NCBI RefSeq assembly: GCF_000214035.2
Contig: NZ_AFHG01000057.1
Span: 186,001-250,000, forward strand
Length of the DNA: 64,000 nt
DNA from: Methyloversatilis universalis FAM5
Lineage (GTDB): Bacteria; Pseudomonadota; Gammaproteobacteria; Burkholderiales; Rhodocyclaceae
Direction: 5' to 3'
How positions within the stretch are numbered: position 1 is the first letter of the stretch; the number at the start of each line of letters is the position of its first letter. Of this stretch, positions 43,524-50,363 are shown piece by piece. Under the pieces are notes generated by a model. That model searched no databases. It was not told where the DNA came from and worked only from the letters and a program-made list of their open reading frames with translations. A program made the translations under genes and the position numbers.

Positions 43524-43706
43524 TCAGAGGCCGGGGCGGGCTTCCGGGTGGCGTTCGAGCCAGGCGGCGTACAGGCGCTCGTATTCGAGCTTGCTTTCCT
43601 GATACACGGTCCAGACGCAGCGCTCGCAGCCGGATTCGCAGCATTCGGATTCGGAGGGCATGTCAGGCGCGACGGGCGCCGGGTCTTCCAGCAGCAGTTC
43701 GGTCAT
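43524..43706 (-). CDS. Oxidoreductase-like (Oxidored-like) small protein
   Basis: 60 aa. The segment ECCESGCERCVWTVYQESKL carries four closely spaced cysteines followed by an aromatic helix, the hallmark of the Oxidored-like N-terminal domain family. Metal or cluster binding is likely, but no reaction is known. Its ATG overlaps the stop of the HPt gene by 4 bp, so it is translationally coupled to it. Confidence 0.8.
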   Translation of the reverse strand: MTELLLEDPAPVAPDMPSESECCESGCERCVWTVYQESKLEYERLYAAWLERHPEARPGL

Positions 43707-44092
43707 CGATCCAGTCGTGTGCGAATGAAATCGGCCGCATTCTCGTACTCGGCGCGCAACTGCGCCAGTGCAATCGATGCTGCACCGCATTCTGCGGGCC
43801 GCTCGCGCAGCCGGTGCTCGACGTCGCGCGCCAGCGACTGCAGTCGGAGCGCGCCGACGTTGCTGCAGCTGCCCTTCAGCGCGTGCGCAGTGAGGGCGGC
43901 CTCGGCCGCGTTGCCGCGATCGCACGCGGTCTGCAGCGCACCGATCAGGCCCGGCACGTCGGCCAGCCAGGCGCGCAGCACTTCGGCCAGCGCCGGGCCG
44001 AGCATGGCTTTCAGCTCCTCGAGCCGGCTGCGGTCGAAAACCGGTACCGACGTGGCGGCGTCGGCGGCGAGCGGTGTGGCGGAAGCGGTCAT
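43703..44092 (-). CDS. Orphan histidine phosphotransfer (HPt) protein
   Basis: 129 aa. The helix AALTAHALKGSCSNVGALRL contains the phosphorylated His at 70 and the conserved Lys-Gly after it. An N-terminal leader of about 20 residues is low complexity. It has no kinase or receiver domain and no kinase gene beside it. It could relay phosphate from a distant hybrid kinase; the two kinases in this window already have their own HPt domains, so a link to them is not required. Confidence 0.88.
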   Translation of the reverse strand: MTASATPLAADAATSVPVFDRSRLEELKAMLGPALAEVLRAWLADVPGLIGALQTACDRGNAAEAALTAHALKGSCSNVGALRLQSLARDVEHRLRERPAECGAASIALAQLRAEYENAADFIRTRLDR

Positions 44093-44167
44093 GACATTCC
44101 AGGCGAGCGCCCGAGAGCGCGTATGAGCCGGGTCTACGGCCGGCCGGGCCGCCGCTTGAACGCCCGC

Positions 44168-44500
44168 TTACTGACCCTGGCTGTCCCAGGTCACCGGTTC
44201 GCCGGCGCGCAGCGAGCGCTCCAGCTGTTCGATCAGCGGCACCGCGCGCTGGGCCAGCGAGACTGGCATCACCATCGCCGGCGGGCGCTCCTCGGCATCG
44301 TCTTCTTCCGGCTGTGCGCGCTGCGCGGTGCGGCTTTCGTCGGCAGCCCGTTTCAGGGCATCGAGTGCGGCCGGCAGCTGTTCCGGCGTGATAATTCCCT
44401 GTGGCTCGAAGGGCTTGCCCATCAGCGCAAGCAGCTGGCGGGCGTTGTCGCCGAACATCAGGGTGTCGGCGGTAGCGCGTGACTTGAAGGTGACGATCAT
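44168..44500 (-). CDS. DUF1840 family protein
   Basis: 110 aa from ATG 44500 (MIVTFKSRATADTLMFGDNA). The N-terminus and the internal GIITPEQLPAALDALKRA match DUF1840, a family of about 105-115 aa common in betaproteobacteria. The C-terminal half (VMPVSLAQRAVPLIEQLERS) is helical. No function is known. It is divergent from the ROK kinase gene with 60 bp between starts. Confidence 0.88.
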   Translation of the reverse strand: MIVTFKSRATADTLMFGDNARQLLALMGKPFEPQGIITPEQLPAALDALKRAADESRTAQRAQPEEDDAEERPPAMVMPVSLAQRAVPLIEQLERSLRAGEPVTWDSQGQ

Positions 44501-44560
44501 GGCGTGCGGAAATCTAAAGGTGATGAAGGGCATTGTCTCCCGGAAGTGGCGGGGTGCGCC

Positions 44561-45451
44561 ATGCGCATAGGCGTGGACCTCGGGGGCACCAAGACCGAAC
44601 TGATCGCGCTGGCCGACGATGGCACGGTGCGGCTGCGCCGCCGCATGCCGACGCCGGCCGGCGACTATCCGGCCACGGTGGCGCTGATCGCGGCCATGGT
44701 GGCGCAGGCGGAGGCGGCGCTCGGGGCGCGCGCCTCGGTCGGCATCGGTACGCCCGGGTCGGTGTCGCCGGTCAGCGGCCTGATGCGCAACGCCAATTCG
44801 ACCTGCCTGAACGGCCGGCCGCTGAAACAGGATCTTGAAGCGGCGCTGGACCGCGAAATACGCATCGCGAATGACGCCAACTGCTTCGCGCTGTCCGAGG
44901 CGGTGGACGGCGCCGGGCAGGGCGGCGCGGTGGTGTTCGGCGTCATCCTCGGCACCGGTGTCGGTGGCGGCGTGGTGGTGAACGGATTGGTGCTGAATGG
45001 CGCCAACGGCATCGCCGGCGAGTGGGGCCACAACCCTCTGCCACCGGGCGCGGACAGCGAAGGTGTGGCGCCGGCCTGCTACTGCGGCCGTCGCGGCTGC
45101 GTCGAAACCTGGCTGTCCGGCCCGGCGCTGGCGGCCGATCATCTTCGCGTCGCCGGTGAGGCGGTCGCGCCCGAAGCCATCGCCGCTCGTGCCGCGGCCG
45201 GCGACGTCGCCTGCGAGGCGACGCTGCTGCGCTACGAAACCCGGTTGGCGCGTGCGCTGGCCGGCGTGATCAATCTGCTGGATCCGGACGTGATCGTGCT
45301 TGGCGGCGGTCTGTCGTCGCTCGACCGTCTGTACCGCAACGTCCCGCTGCGCTGGACGCCGCACGTGTTCTCCGACGCCATCGCCACCCGGCTGCGGCCG
45401 CCGCTGCACGGCGATTCGTCCGGCGTCCGGGGGGCGGCCTGGCTGTGGTGA
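44561..45451 (+). CDS. ROK-family sugar kinase (fructokinase/N-acetylglucosamine kinase like)
   Basis: 296 aa. The ATP phosphate-1 motif GVDLGGTKTELIALADDG, the sugar-binding NANSTCLNGRPL and IANDANCFALSEA with the catalytic Asp, GVILGTGVGGGVVVNG, and the zinc-binding EWGHNPLP...CYCGRRGCVETWLSGPAL (His plus three Cys) define the ROK family. Substrate cannot be fixed; E. coli relatives include Mak and NagK. The ATG at 44561 has a weak ribosome site, but upstream starts would run into the divergent promoter region. Confidence 0.92.
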   Translation: MRIGVDLGGTKTELIALADDGTVRLRRRMPTPAGDYPATVALIAAMVAQAEAALGARASVGIGTPGSVSPVSGLMRNANSTCLNGRPLKQDLEAALDREIRIANDANCFALSEAVDGAGQGGAVVFGVILGTGVGGGVVVNGLVLNGANGIAGEWGHNPLPPGADSEGVAPACYCGRRGCVETWLSGPALAADHLRVAGEAVAPEAIAARAAAGDVACEATLLRYETRLARALAGVINLLDPDVIVLGGGLSSLDRLYRNVPLRWTPHVFSDAIATRLRPPLHGDSSGVRGAAWLW

Positions 45452-45470
45452 GCGGTCCGCGCACCACGCT

Positions 45471-45498
45471 GTAAGGAATCGCCACCGCGCCGGTCTAC
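45471..45498 (+). promoter_or_regulatory. Candidate ECF-sigma promoter of the bufferin operon
   Basis: GTAAGGAATC (45471-45480) and GTCTAC (45493-45498) leave 16 bp between GTAAGG and GTCTAC, a spacing typical of ECF-type promoters. bufA1 starts 57 bp downstream. Related bufferin/gig operons are known to be under ECF sigma control. No sigma or anti-sigma gene is in the window, so this is a suggestion. Confidence 0.35.
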
Positions 45499-45555
45499 TG
45501 CGGTGCATGTCCCCTGGCCTCAGGGTTTTCCATTCACGACTCAAGGAGTTTCCAG

Positions 45556-45822
45556 ATGAACAAGTCCGTCGCGCTGCACGCTGCTCTCGCTTCCGTTCTG
45601 GCCCTCGGCGTGGTCGCCAATCCGGCGCTGGCCGAAGACAAGGGCGCCAAGGAGAAGTGTTTCGGCGTCGCCAAGAAGGGCGCCAACGACTGCGCCACCG
45701 CCAATGGCAGCCACAGCTGCGCCGGTCAGGCCAAGGCCGACAATGATCCGAACGAATGGAAGTTCGTGCCGGCCGGCACCTGCGAAAAGATGGGCGGCAA
45801 GACCTCGGCGCCGGCCCGCTGA
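45556..45822 (+). CDS. bufA1: Bufferin precursor peptide, DUF2282 (BufA1)
   Basis: 88 aa. A Sec signal (cleavage after NPALA) precedes a short mature peptide with four cysteines at 35, 46, 55 and 76, in the contexts [24 protein letters not shown] and GTCEKMGGK. This is the DUF2282/BufA1 pattern. In Caulobacter, the MNIO enzyme converts core cysteines to thiooxazole-type groups that chelate copper; the peptide is exported and buffers copper in the periplasm. AAGGAG lies 10 bp before the ATG. It is the first gene of a complete buf operon. Confidence 0.93.
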   Translation: MNKSVALHAALASVLALGVVANPALAEDKGAKEKCFGVAKKGANDCATANGSHSCAGQAKADNDPNEWKFVPAGTCEKMGGKTSAPAR

Positions 45823-45839
45823 GCGCAGGGACGCCCGCG

Positions 45840-46682
45840 ATGAACCTCGACCTGGCCACCGGCATCGGGCTGCGCCAGCCGCACTACGCGCAGCTGCTGG
45901 CCGAGCGTCCACCACTCGGCTTCGTCGAGGTGCACAGCGAGAACTTCTTTCATGAGGGCGGCGCCTCGCTCGGTGTGCTTGAGCGGACGCGCGCCCATTA
46001 CCCGGTCAGCCTGCATGGCGTCGGTCTGGCGCTGGCGTCGGCCGACGGCGGCGATGCCGCGCATGTTGACCGGCTGGCGGCGCTGGTCGACCGGATTGAA
46101 CCGGCCCGGGTGTCGGAACACCTGTGCTGGGGCCGCGTCGACGGCCGCCATTTCAATGACCTGCTCCCCTTTCCCTATACCGGCGAGGCGCTGTCTCTGG
46201 TGGCCGCCCGCGTGTCGGCAGTGCAGGACAGGCTGAAGCGGCCGCTGCTGATCGAGAACCTGTCGGCCTATGTGCGCTTTCGTGACAGCGAAATGAGCGA
46301 AGCCGACTTCCTGGCCGAGCTGGTGTGCCTGACCGGCTGCGGCCTGCTGCTCGATCTGAACAATCTGTACGTCAATGCCTGCAATTTCGGCGAGGACGCC
46401 TTTGACATGCTGGCCGCCCTGCCGCTGCACGCGGTCGGCGAAATCCATGTCGCCGGTCACGCGCAGACCGAATACGGCCTGATCGACACCCACGGCAGCC
46501 GGGTGTGCGACGAAGTGTGGGCGCTGTTGCGCGCGGTGCGTGCGGCCGGCGTACGCGCACCGGTGCTGGTGGAGTGGGACACCGATCTGCCCTCGCTCGA
46601 CGTGCTGCTGGACGAGGCGGCACGCGCCGCCGACGCGGGCGATGCGACTGCGCGGGAGGTGGGCCATGTCCGCGCTGCGTGA
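45840..46682 (+). CDS. bufB: MNIO-family peptide-modifying enzyme, DUF692 (BufB)
   Basis: 280 aa from ATG 45840. This multinuclear non-heme iron oxidase has its metal ligands visible: GIGLRQPHYAQLL, EVHSENFFHEGG, SLHGVGLALAS, RVSEHLCWGRVDG, LIENLSAYVRF, LLLDLNNLYVNACNFGED, IHVAGHAQTEYGLIDTHGSR and VEWDTDLPSLDVLL. With BufC it oxidises cysteines of the BufA peptide. It starts 18 bp after bufA1 and overlaps bufC by 17 bp. Confidence 0.95.
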   Translation: MNLDLATGIGLRQPHYAQLLAERPPLGFVEVHSENFFHEGGASLGVLERTRAHYPVSLHGVGLALASADGGDAAHVDRLAALVDRIEPARVSEHLCWGRVDGRHFNDLLPFPYTGEALSLVAARVSAVQDRLKRPLLIENLSAYVRFRDSEMSEADFLAELVCLTGCGLLLDLNNLYVNACNFGEDAFDMLAALPLHAVGEIHVAGHAQTEYGLIDTHGSRVCDEVWALLRAVRAAGVRAPVLVEWDTDLPSLDVLLDEAARAADAGDATAREVGHVRAA

Positions 46683-47451
46683 GGCGCAGCGGCGCTTTGG
46701 CGCCGCGCTGGCCGGTGCCGCCGGCGAGCCGGACGCGCTGCCGCTGCTGGCTGGCGACCCGGTCCGCAACCGCGCGCTGCTGTCGGTCTATCGCGCCACC
46801 TCGGTGGCCAATGCGGTGGCCGCGTTGCGCCTGGCATTTCCGGTGTGCGCGCAGATCACCGGTGACGATTTCTTCGACGCGCTGGCGCGTCGCTATCGCG
46901 ATGCCTGTCCGTCCTCCGACGGCGATCTCAACCGCTACAGCGCCGGCTTCCCGGCTTTCCTTGACGGTTTCGGTCCGGTGAGCGCGCTGCCCTATCTGCC
47001 CGACGTCGCGCGGCTGGAGTGGGCGGTTCATGAGGCCACCACGGCGGCGGACGCGGAGCCGGCCGGCGGCCGGCTGTTCGCCGGTCTCGATGCGGATGCG
47101 CTGGCGCGGGCGCGCCTGCGTTTCGTGCCCGGTTTCGCGCTGCTGGCCAGCGACTGGCCGGTGGCCGACATCTGGCTCGGTCATGCCGACGATGCGAAGG
47201 CGCTGGCACGCATCGATCTGACCTCTGCCCAGTGCGCGGTGGTGTGGCGCGAGGGCTGGCGGGTGCGGGTGGCCGCCCTTGCACCTGCTGCGTATGCGCT
47301 GTGGCAGGCTCTGTGCCGGCGCGAAGCGGTCGGCACGGCCTGGGCCGCGGCCTGTGCCGTCGAGCCGGCGTTCGATCCCGGTCCCGCCTTTGCGCAGGCG
47401 CTGTCCGCCGGCTGGCTGCACGCGATTGACTTTGAGGAGGATGTGCCATGA
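46666..47451 (+). CDS. bufC: Bufferin partner protein, DUF2063 N-terminal (BufC)
   Basis: 261 aa from ATG 46666, preceded by GGGAGG. The N-terminal region matches DUF2063 (putative DNA-binding domain in older annotation, now regarded as the peptide-binding partner): NRALLSVYRATSVANAVAAL and FFDALARRYRDACPSSDGDL. It is needed with BufB for peptide modification. The start is inside bufB and the stop overlaps the doxX start by 4 bp, so all four genes are coupled. Confidence 0.92.
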   Translation: MSALREAQRRFGAALAGAAGEPDALPLLAGDPVRNRALLSVYRATSVANAVAALRLAFPVCAQITGDDFFDALARRYRDACPSSDGDLNRYSAGFPAFLDGFGPVSALPYLPDVARLEWAVHEATTAADAEPAGGRLFAGLDADALARARLRFVPGFALLASDWPVADIWLGHADDAKALARIDLTSAQCAVVWREGWRVRVAALAPAAYALWQALCRREAVGTAWAAACAVEPAFDPGPAFAQALSAGWLHAIDFEEDVP

Positions 47452-47912
47452 ATGCGCTGTTCCGCCTGTACGACCTGTCGGCGCCGCTGGTGCGCGCGGC
47501 CGACCTGCTGCGCCCGCTGCTGCTGCTCGCGCTGAGGCTCTATCTCGCGTCGGTGTTCTTCCGCTCCGGGCTGACCAAGATCGCCGACTGGGACACCACG
47601 CTCTATCTGTTTACCGAGGAGTACGCGGTTCCGCTGCTGCCCCCGGCGATCGCCGCCTTCATGGGGACCGCGGGCGAACTGCTGCTGCCGCCACTGCTGG
47701 CGCTCGGTCTCGCCGGCCGTTTCGCGGCGCTCGGGCTGACGGTGGTGAATGCGATGGCGGTGCTGTCCTACCCGGCGCTGCTCGGCTTCGAATGCCCGGC
47801 CGCGCTGCAGTCCCATATCGCATGGGGTGCCGGGCTGCTGGCGCTGCTGTCTTTCGGACCGGGCGCCCTGTCGGCAGACCACCTGATCGCCGCCCGGCGT
47901 GCCAGCCGGTGA
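47448..47912 (+). CDS. DoxX-family membrane protein
   Basis: 154 aa with four membrane helices, beginning with LLRPLLLLALRLYLASVFFR and SGLTKIADWDTTLYLFTEEY, both typical of DoxX. In buf/gig operons a DoxX protein (GigT in Cupriavidus) is the usual last gene, thought to act in the membrane on redox or transport of the system. ATGA overlap with bufC. Confidence 0.93.
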   Translation: MNALFRLYDLSAPLVRAADLLRPLLLLALRLYLASVFFRSGLTKIADWDTTLYLFTEEYAVPLLPPAIAAFMGTAGELLLPPLLALGLAGRFAALGLTVVNAMAVLSYPALLGFECPAALQSHIAWGAGLLALLSFGPGALSADHLIAARRASR

Positions 47913-47999
47913 AACATCCAGCAACATTGCGTTCCGCCTTCCGGGGAACAGGACAGGCAGCATGCCTGCCCGATGGATATTGCAGCCCGGTCAGGCAAG

Positions 48000-48494
48000 A
48001 TGAACAAACAGAAGAAAATGATTTCCGCATTCGGTGCGGCATGGCTGGCGTGCGTGTGCGCACTGCCGGCGCAGGCGGATGAAGGCCATGTGCTGAGTCT
48101 GCAGTTCGGTCCCTACGTGCATCACTGGGACCGCGACCCCGAACACAACAACACGCCGGGCATGCTGGGCCTGGAATACACGGCGCCGTCGCGCTGGCTG
48201 GCTGGCGCGTCCTTCCTGCGCAATTCGTTCGACCAGCCGACCGAGTACTACTACGCCGGCAAGCGCTGGGATCTCGACGGCCTGAGCCCCCATCTCTACG
48301 TCAAGGTGACTGCCGGCGCGCTGCTCGGCTATACCGGGCGCTACGAGGACAAGATTCCCTTCAACCACAAGGGCACCGCTTTCGCCGTCATCCCGGCGCT
48401 CGGCTATCAGGTGGACCGCTACAGCGCGCAGGTGGCGCTGCTGGGTACCGCCGGCGTGATGTTTACCTTCGGCATAGACCTCGGACGCTGGTAA
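48000..48494 (+). CDS. Putative outer-membrane beta-barrel protein next to bufferin operon
   Basis: 164 aa. A signal peptide (ending ALPAQADEG) precedes alternating strands rich in aromatics, such as VLSLQFGPYVHHWDRDPEHN, SRWLAGASFLRNSFDQPTEY and YYAGKRWDLDG, with a final strand ending GVMFTFGIDLGRW (Trp at the C-terminus). This is typical of a small eight-strand barrel. It is somewhat PagP-like, but I see no certain catalytic residues. It starts 87 bp after doxX on the same strand and could be part of the copper response. Confidence 0.6.
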   Translation: MNKQKKMISAFGAAWLACVCALPAQADEGHVLSLQFGPYVHHWDRDPEHNNTPGMLGLEYTAPSRWLAGASFLRNSFDQPTEYYYAGKRWDLDGLSPHLYVKVTAGALLGYTGRYEDKIPFNHKGTAFAVIPALGYQVDRYSAQVALLGTAGVMFTFGIDLGRW

Positions 48495-48541
48495 GGCGGG
48501 GCTGAGGTAGTCTCCGGATGTTTCCGCAACGGGGTTGAGTG

Positions 48542-48916
48542 ATGGCAATAGGCTGGCTGGGCGCAGTCAAGGCGGTGCCGTGGGGTGATGTGATCGCCGC
48601 CGCACCCACCGTGGTGCAGGGCGCGAATGCGCTGTGGGACCGGGTGGCGGGCAAGCGTCGCAGGGAGGACGCGCCGCCGCCGGTGCCGCCCGAGGGCGGT
48701 GTGGACGCGCGGACAGCGGCGCTGGAACACGCGGTCGTCGAACTGCAGAAGGAGGCGCAGGCCGCCTCCCAGCTCATCCGCTCGCTGGCCGAGCAGAATG
48801 CGCAGCTGGTGCGCGAGATCGGCGCGCTGCGCCTGCGCATCCGGGTGCTGGCGGTGGCCGGCGCAGGGGGGCTGGTCGTGGCGGGTGTGGCGCTGGCCAC
48901 CGTACTGTCGCGCTGA
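48542..48916 (+). CDS. Coiled-coil protein with C-terminal membrane anchor, unknown
   Basis: 124 aa from ATG 48542 (a GTG directly before it is possible). An Ala/Pro-rich N-terminus (APTVVQGANALWDRVAGKRR), then a coiled coil (TAALEHAVVELQKEAQAASQ, LIRSLAEQNAQLVREIGAL) and a final hydrophobic helix (VLAVAGAGGLVVAGVALATV). The shape suggests a tail-anchored or bitopic membrane protein. No family is recognised. It is followed by a strong terminator. Confidence 0.65.
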   Translation: MAIGWLGAVKAVPWGDVIAAAPTVVQGANALWDRVAGKRRREDAPPPVPPEGGVDARTAALEHAVVELQKEAQAASQLIRSLAEQNAQLVREIGALRLRIRVLAVAGAGGLVVAGVALATVLSR

Positions 48917-48937
48917 GTACGCGCCGGCCGGCGCATG

Positions 48938-48968
48938 AAAAAGGGCCGCCCCCAGGGCGGCCCTTTTT
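48938..48968. terminator. Bidirectional rho-independent terminator
   Basis: AAAAAGGGCCGCC (48938-48950) and its complement (48955-48967) form a long GC-rich stem with a 4-base loop, flanked by A-run and T-run, serving both the coiled-coil gene and the convergent PEP-CTERM gene. Confidence 0.93.
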
Positions 48969-48983
48969 CATCGGCGATGCGGA

Positions 48984-49637
48984 TCAGCCGCGGCGGCGTG
49001 AAGCCAGGCCGACCAGACCGAGGCCGCCCAGCAGCAGTGCCCAGCTGCCGGGTTCCGGCACCGGCGTGATGCTGACCTGCAGGTTGTCGAGTCCGAAGGA
49101 CTCATCGGACGAACCCTGGCTGTTCGGATACTGGAATTCGAAGCGCACGGTGTCGGCGGTGTGGGCGAAGGTAAGCTCGACCCGGCGGGCACTGTCTACC
49201 CAGAAGCCATAGCCGCGATTGGCGTCGTTCTGGACCAGCGTGCTGCCCGGACCCTCCGAGCCGTTGGTTCCGTAGTTGCCGAACAGCTGTTCGATCAGCG
49301 TCACGTTGTCGGCGCGCAGCTGGAACATGTCGCCATACGGGAAGCCGCCCGGATTGCCGTCGATGCTGTCCCACAGCACCAGGTCGAAGCTCAGCGTGAT
49401 GGCGGTGTGCGCCCCCAGATTGTTCAGCGTGAGTACCGCGGCATTGCTGCCTTCGACCCGCAGGTGCTGCTGGCCGAAGCCCAGGCTGGCGAAGCTGCCG
49501 GTCGACTGCACGGTGCCGGCGCCGCTCCAGCCGGCCGGCGTGCTGCCCGATTCGAAATCCTCGCCGTGCACCGTGGCGGCCTGGGCGACGCCGGCCGCAA
49601 GCAGCAGCGACGTGGCGAGGGCGTGTATGCGTTTCAT
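48984..49637 (-). CDS. PEP-CTERM sorting-domain protein
   Basis: 217 aa from ATG 49637 with a signal peptide (KRIHALATSLLLAAGVAQAA). The C-terminal tripartite tag is TPVPEPGSWALLLGGLGLVG followed by LASRRRG: PEP motif, membrane helix and basic tail, recognised by exosortase for sorting in biofilm-forming Gram-negatives. The body looks like a beta-sandwich (FDLVLWDSIDGNPGGFPYGD, VDSARRVELTFAHTADTVRF). No exosortase gene is in the window. Function probably structural or extracellular. Confidence 0.93.
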   Translation of the reverse strand: MKRIHALATSLLLAAGVAQAATVHGEDFESGSTPAGWSGAGTVQSTGSFASLGFGQQHLRVEGSNAAVLTLNNLGAHTAITLSFDLVLWDSIDGNPGGFPYGDMFQLRADNVTLIEQLFGNYGTNGSEGPGSTLVQNDANRGYGFWVDSARRVELTFAHTADTVRFEFQYPNSQGSSDESFGLDNLQVSITPVPEPGSWALLLGGLGLVGLASRRRG

Positions 49638-49754
49638 GGACTGACCTCTCTGTTGGGTGTTGTCCGTCCATGATGGCGCGCCCGGATCTGCGGTCAAGTC
49701 CCGCAAACAGGGGGGTGTGCAGTTCGTGGCACTTCTTCCCGCGCTTGCTTTCCG

Positions 49755-49796
49755 GCGATGGCCGTGCTCAGGCGATGGCCGTGCTCAGGCGATGGC
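49755..49796. repeat. 17-bp tandem repeat at the 3' end of the DUF2383 gene
   Basis: Two exact 17-bp units (49755-49771 and 49772-49788) and a third partial. The second unit contains the stop codon of the minus-strand gene. Probably a small replication-slippage duplication. Confidence 0.9.
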
Positions 49797-50237
49797 GCGG
49801 TACTGGTCGCGCAGCAGGCGGATACGGTCGTGGCTCTGGCGTGCCGCCCGCAGCTGGTGCTCGACCATGAGCCGGATGTCCGCCGGCAGCGACTGCGACA
49901 GCGCATCCCGGTAACGCGTCAGTGCCCTGTCCTCAGCGCGTTCGGCCTCGTTCAGCATGGCCAGGTTGTCGTCGCCGGGCAGCGTGCTGCGCAGACTGAC
50001 CCAGCCGCGATGAAGCGCGCCGCTCACCGAGCCGCTGGCGTCCGGCTCGACGCCGCTGCGGGACACCACGTTCTGCAGCGTTTCCGCGGCACTGCGGTAG
50101 GCATCGGCGCGTTCGCGGAACAGTGTCTTGAGCTGACTGGCCTGCGCGTGCGTCGCGCAGGCGTTGAAACCGTGTTCGCCGTCGCGACAGGTGGCGATCA
50201 GGGCGTTCAGGGTGTCGGTGTAGTGCGCTGCACTCAT
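49785..50237 (-). CDS. PA2169/DUF2383 family four-helix-bundle protein
   Basis: 150 aa from ATG 50237 (MSAAHYTDTLNALIATCRDG). The N-terminal helix pair and FNACATHAQASQLKTLFRER match DUF2383, which is ferritin-like in shape but lacks an evident di-iron set. HRGWVSLRSTLPGDDNLAML and the final helix with DIRLMVEHQLRAARQSHDRI are typical. Family members are often stress-induced in Pseudomonas-like genera; the role is unknown. Confidence 0.85.
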   Translation of the reverse strand: MSAAHYTDTLNALIATCRDGEHGFNACATHAQASQLKTLFRERADAYRSAAETLQNVVSRSGVEPDASGSVSGALHRGWVSLRSTLPGDDNLAMLNEAERAEDRALTRYRDALSQSLPADIRLMVEHQLRAARQSHDRIRLLRDQYRAIA

Positions 50238-50363
50238 GGGCTTTCTCCTGGCGTGAGGAAGCGGCCATGGCCGCCTGTTCCCCATGCTAGGAGGGCCCGT
50301 GCCGGGCGCGTGTGGGCGCCCGGCGCAGGGTCGCGTAGTCCTGCGCCGACGGCCGCGGCGCCC

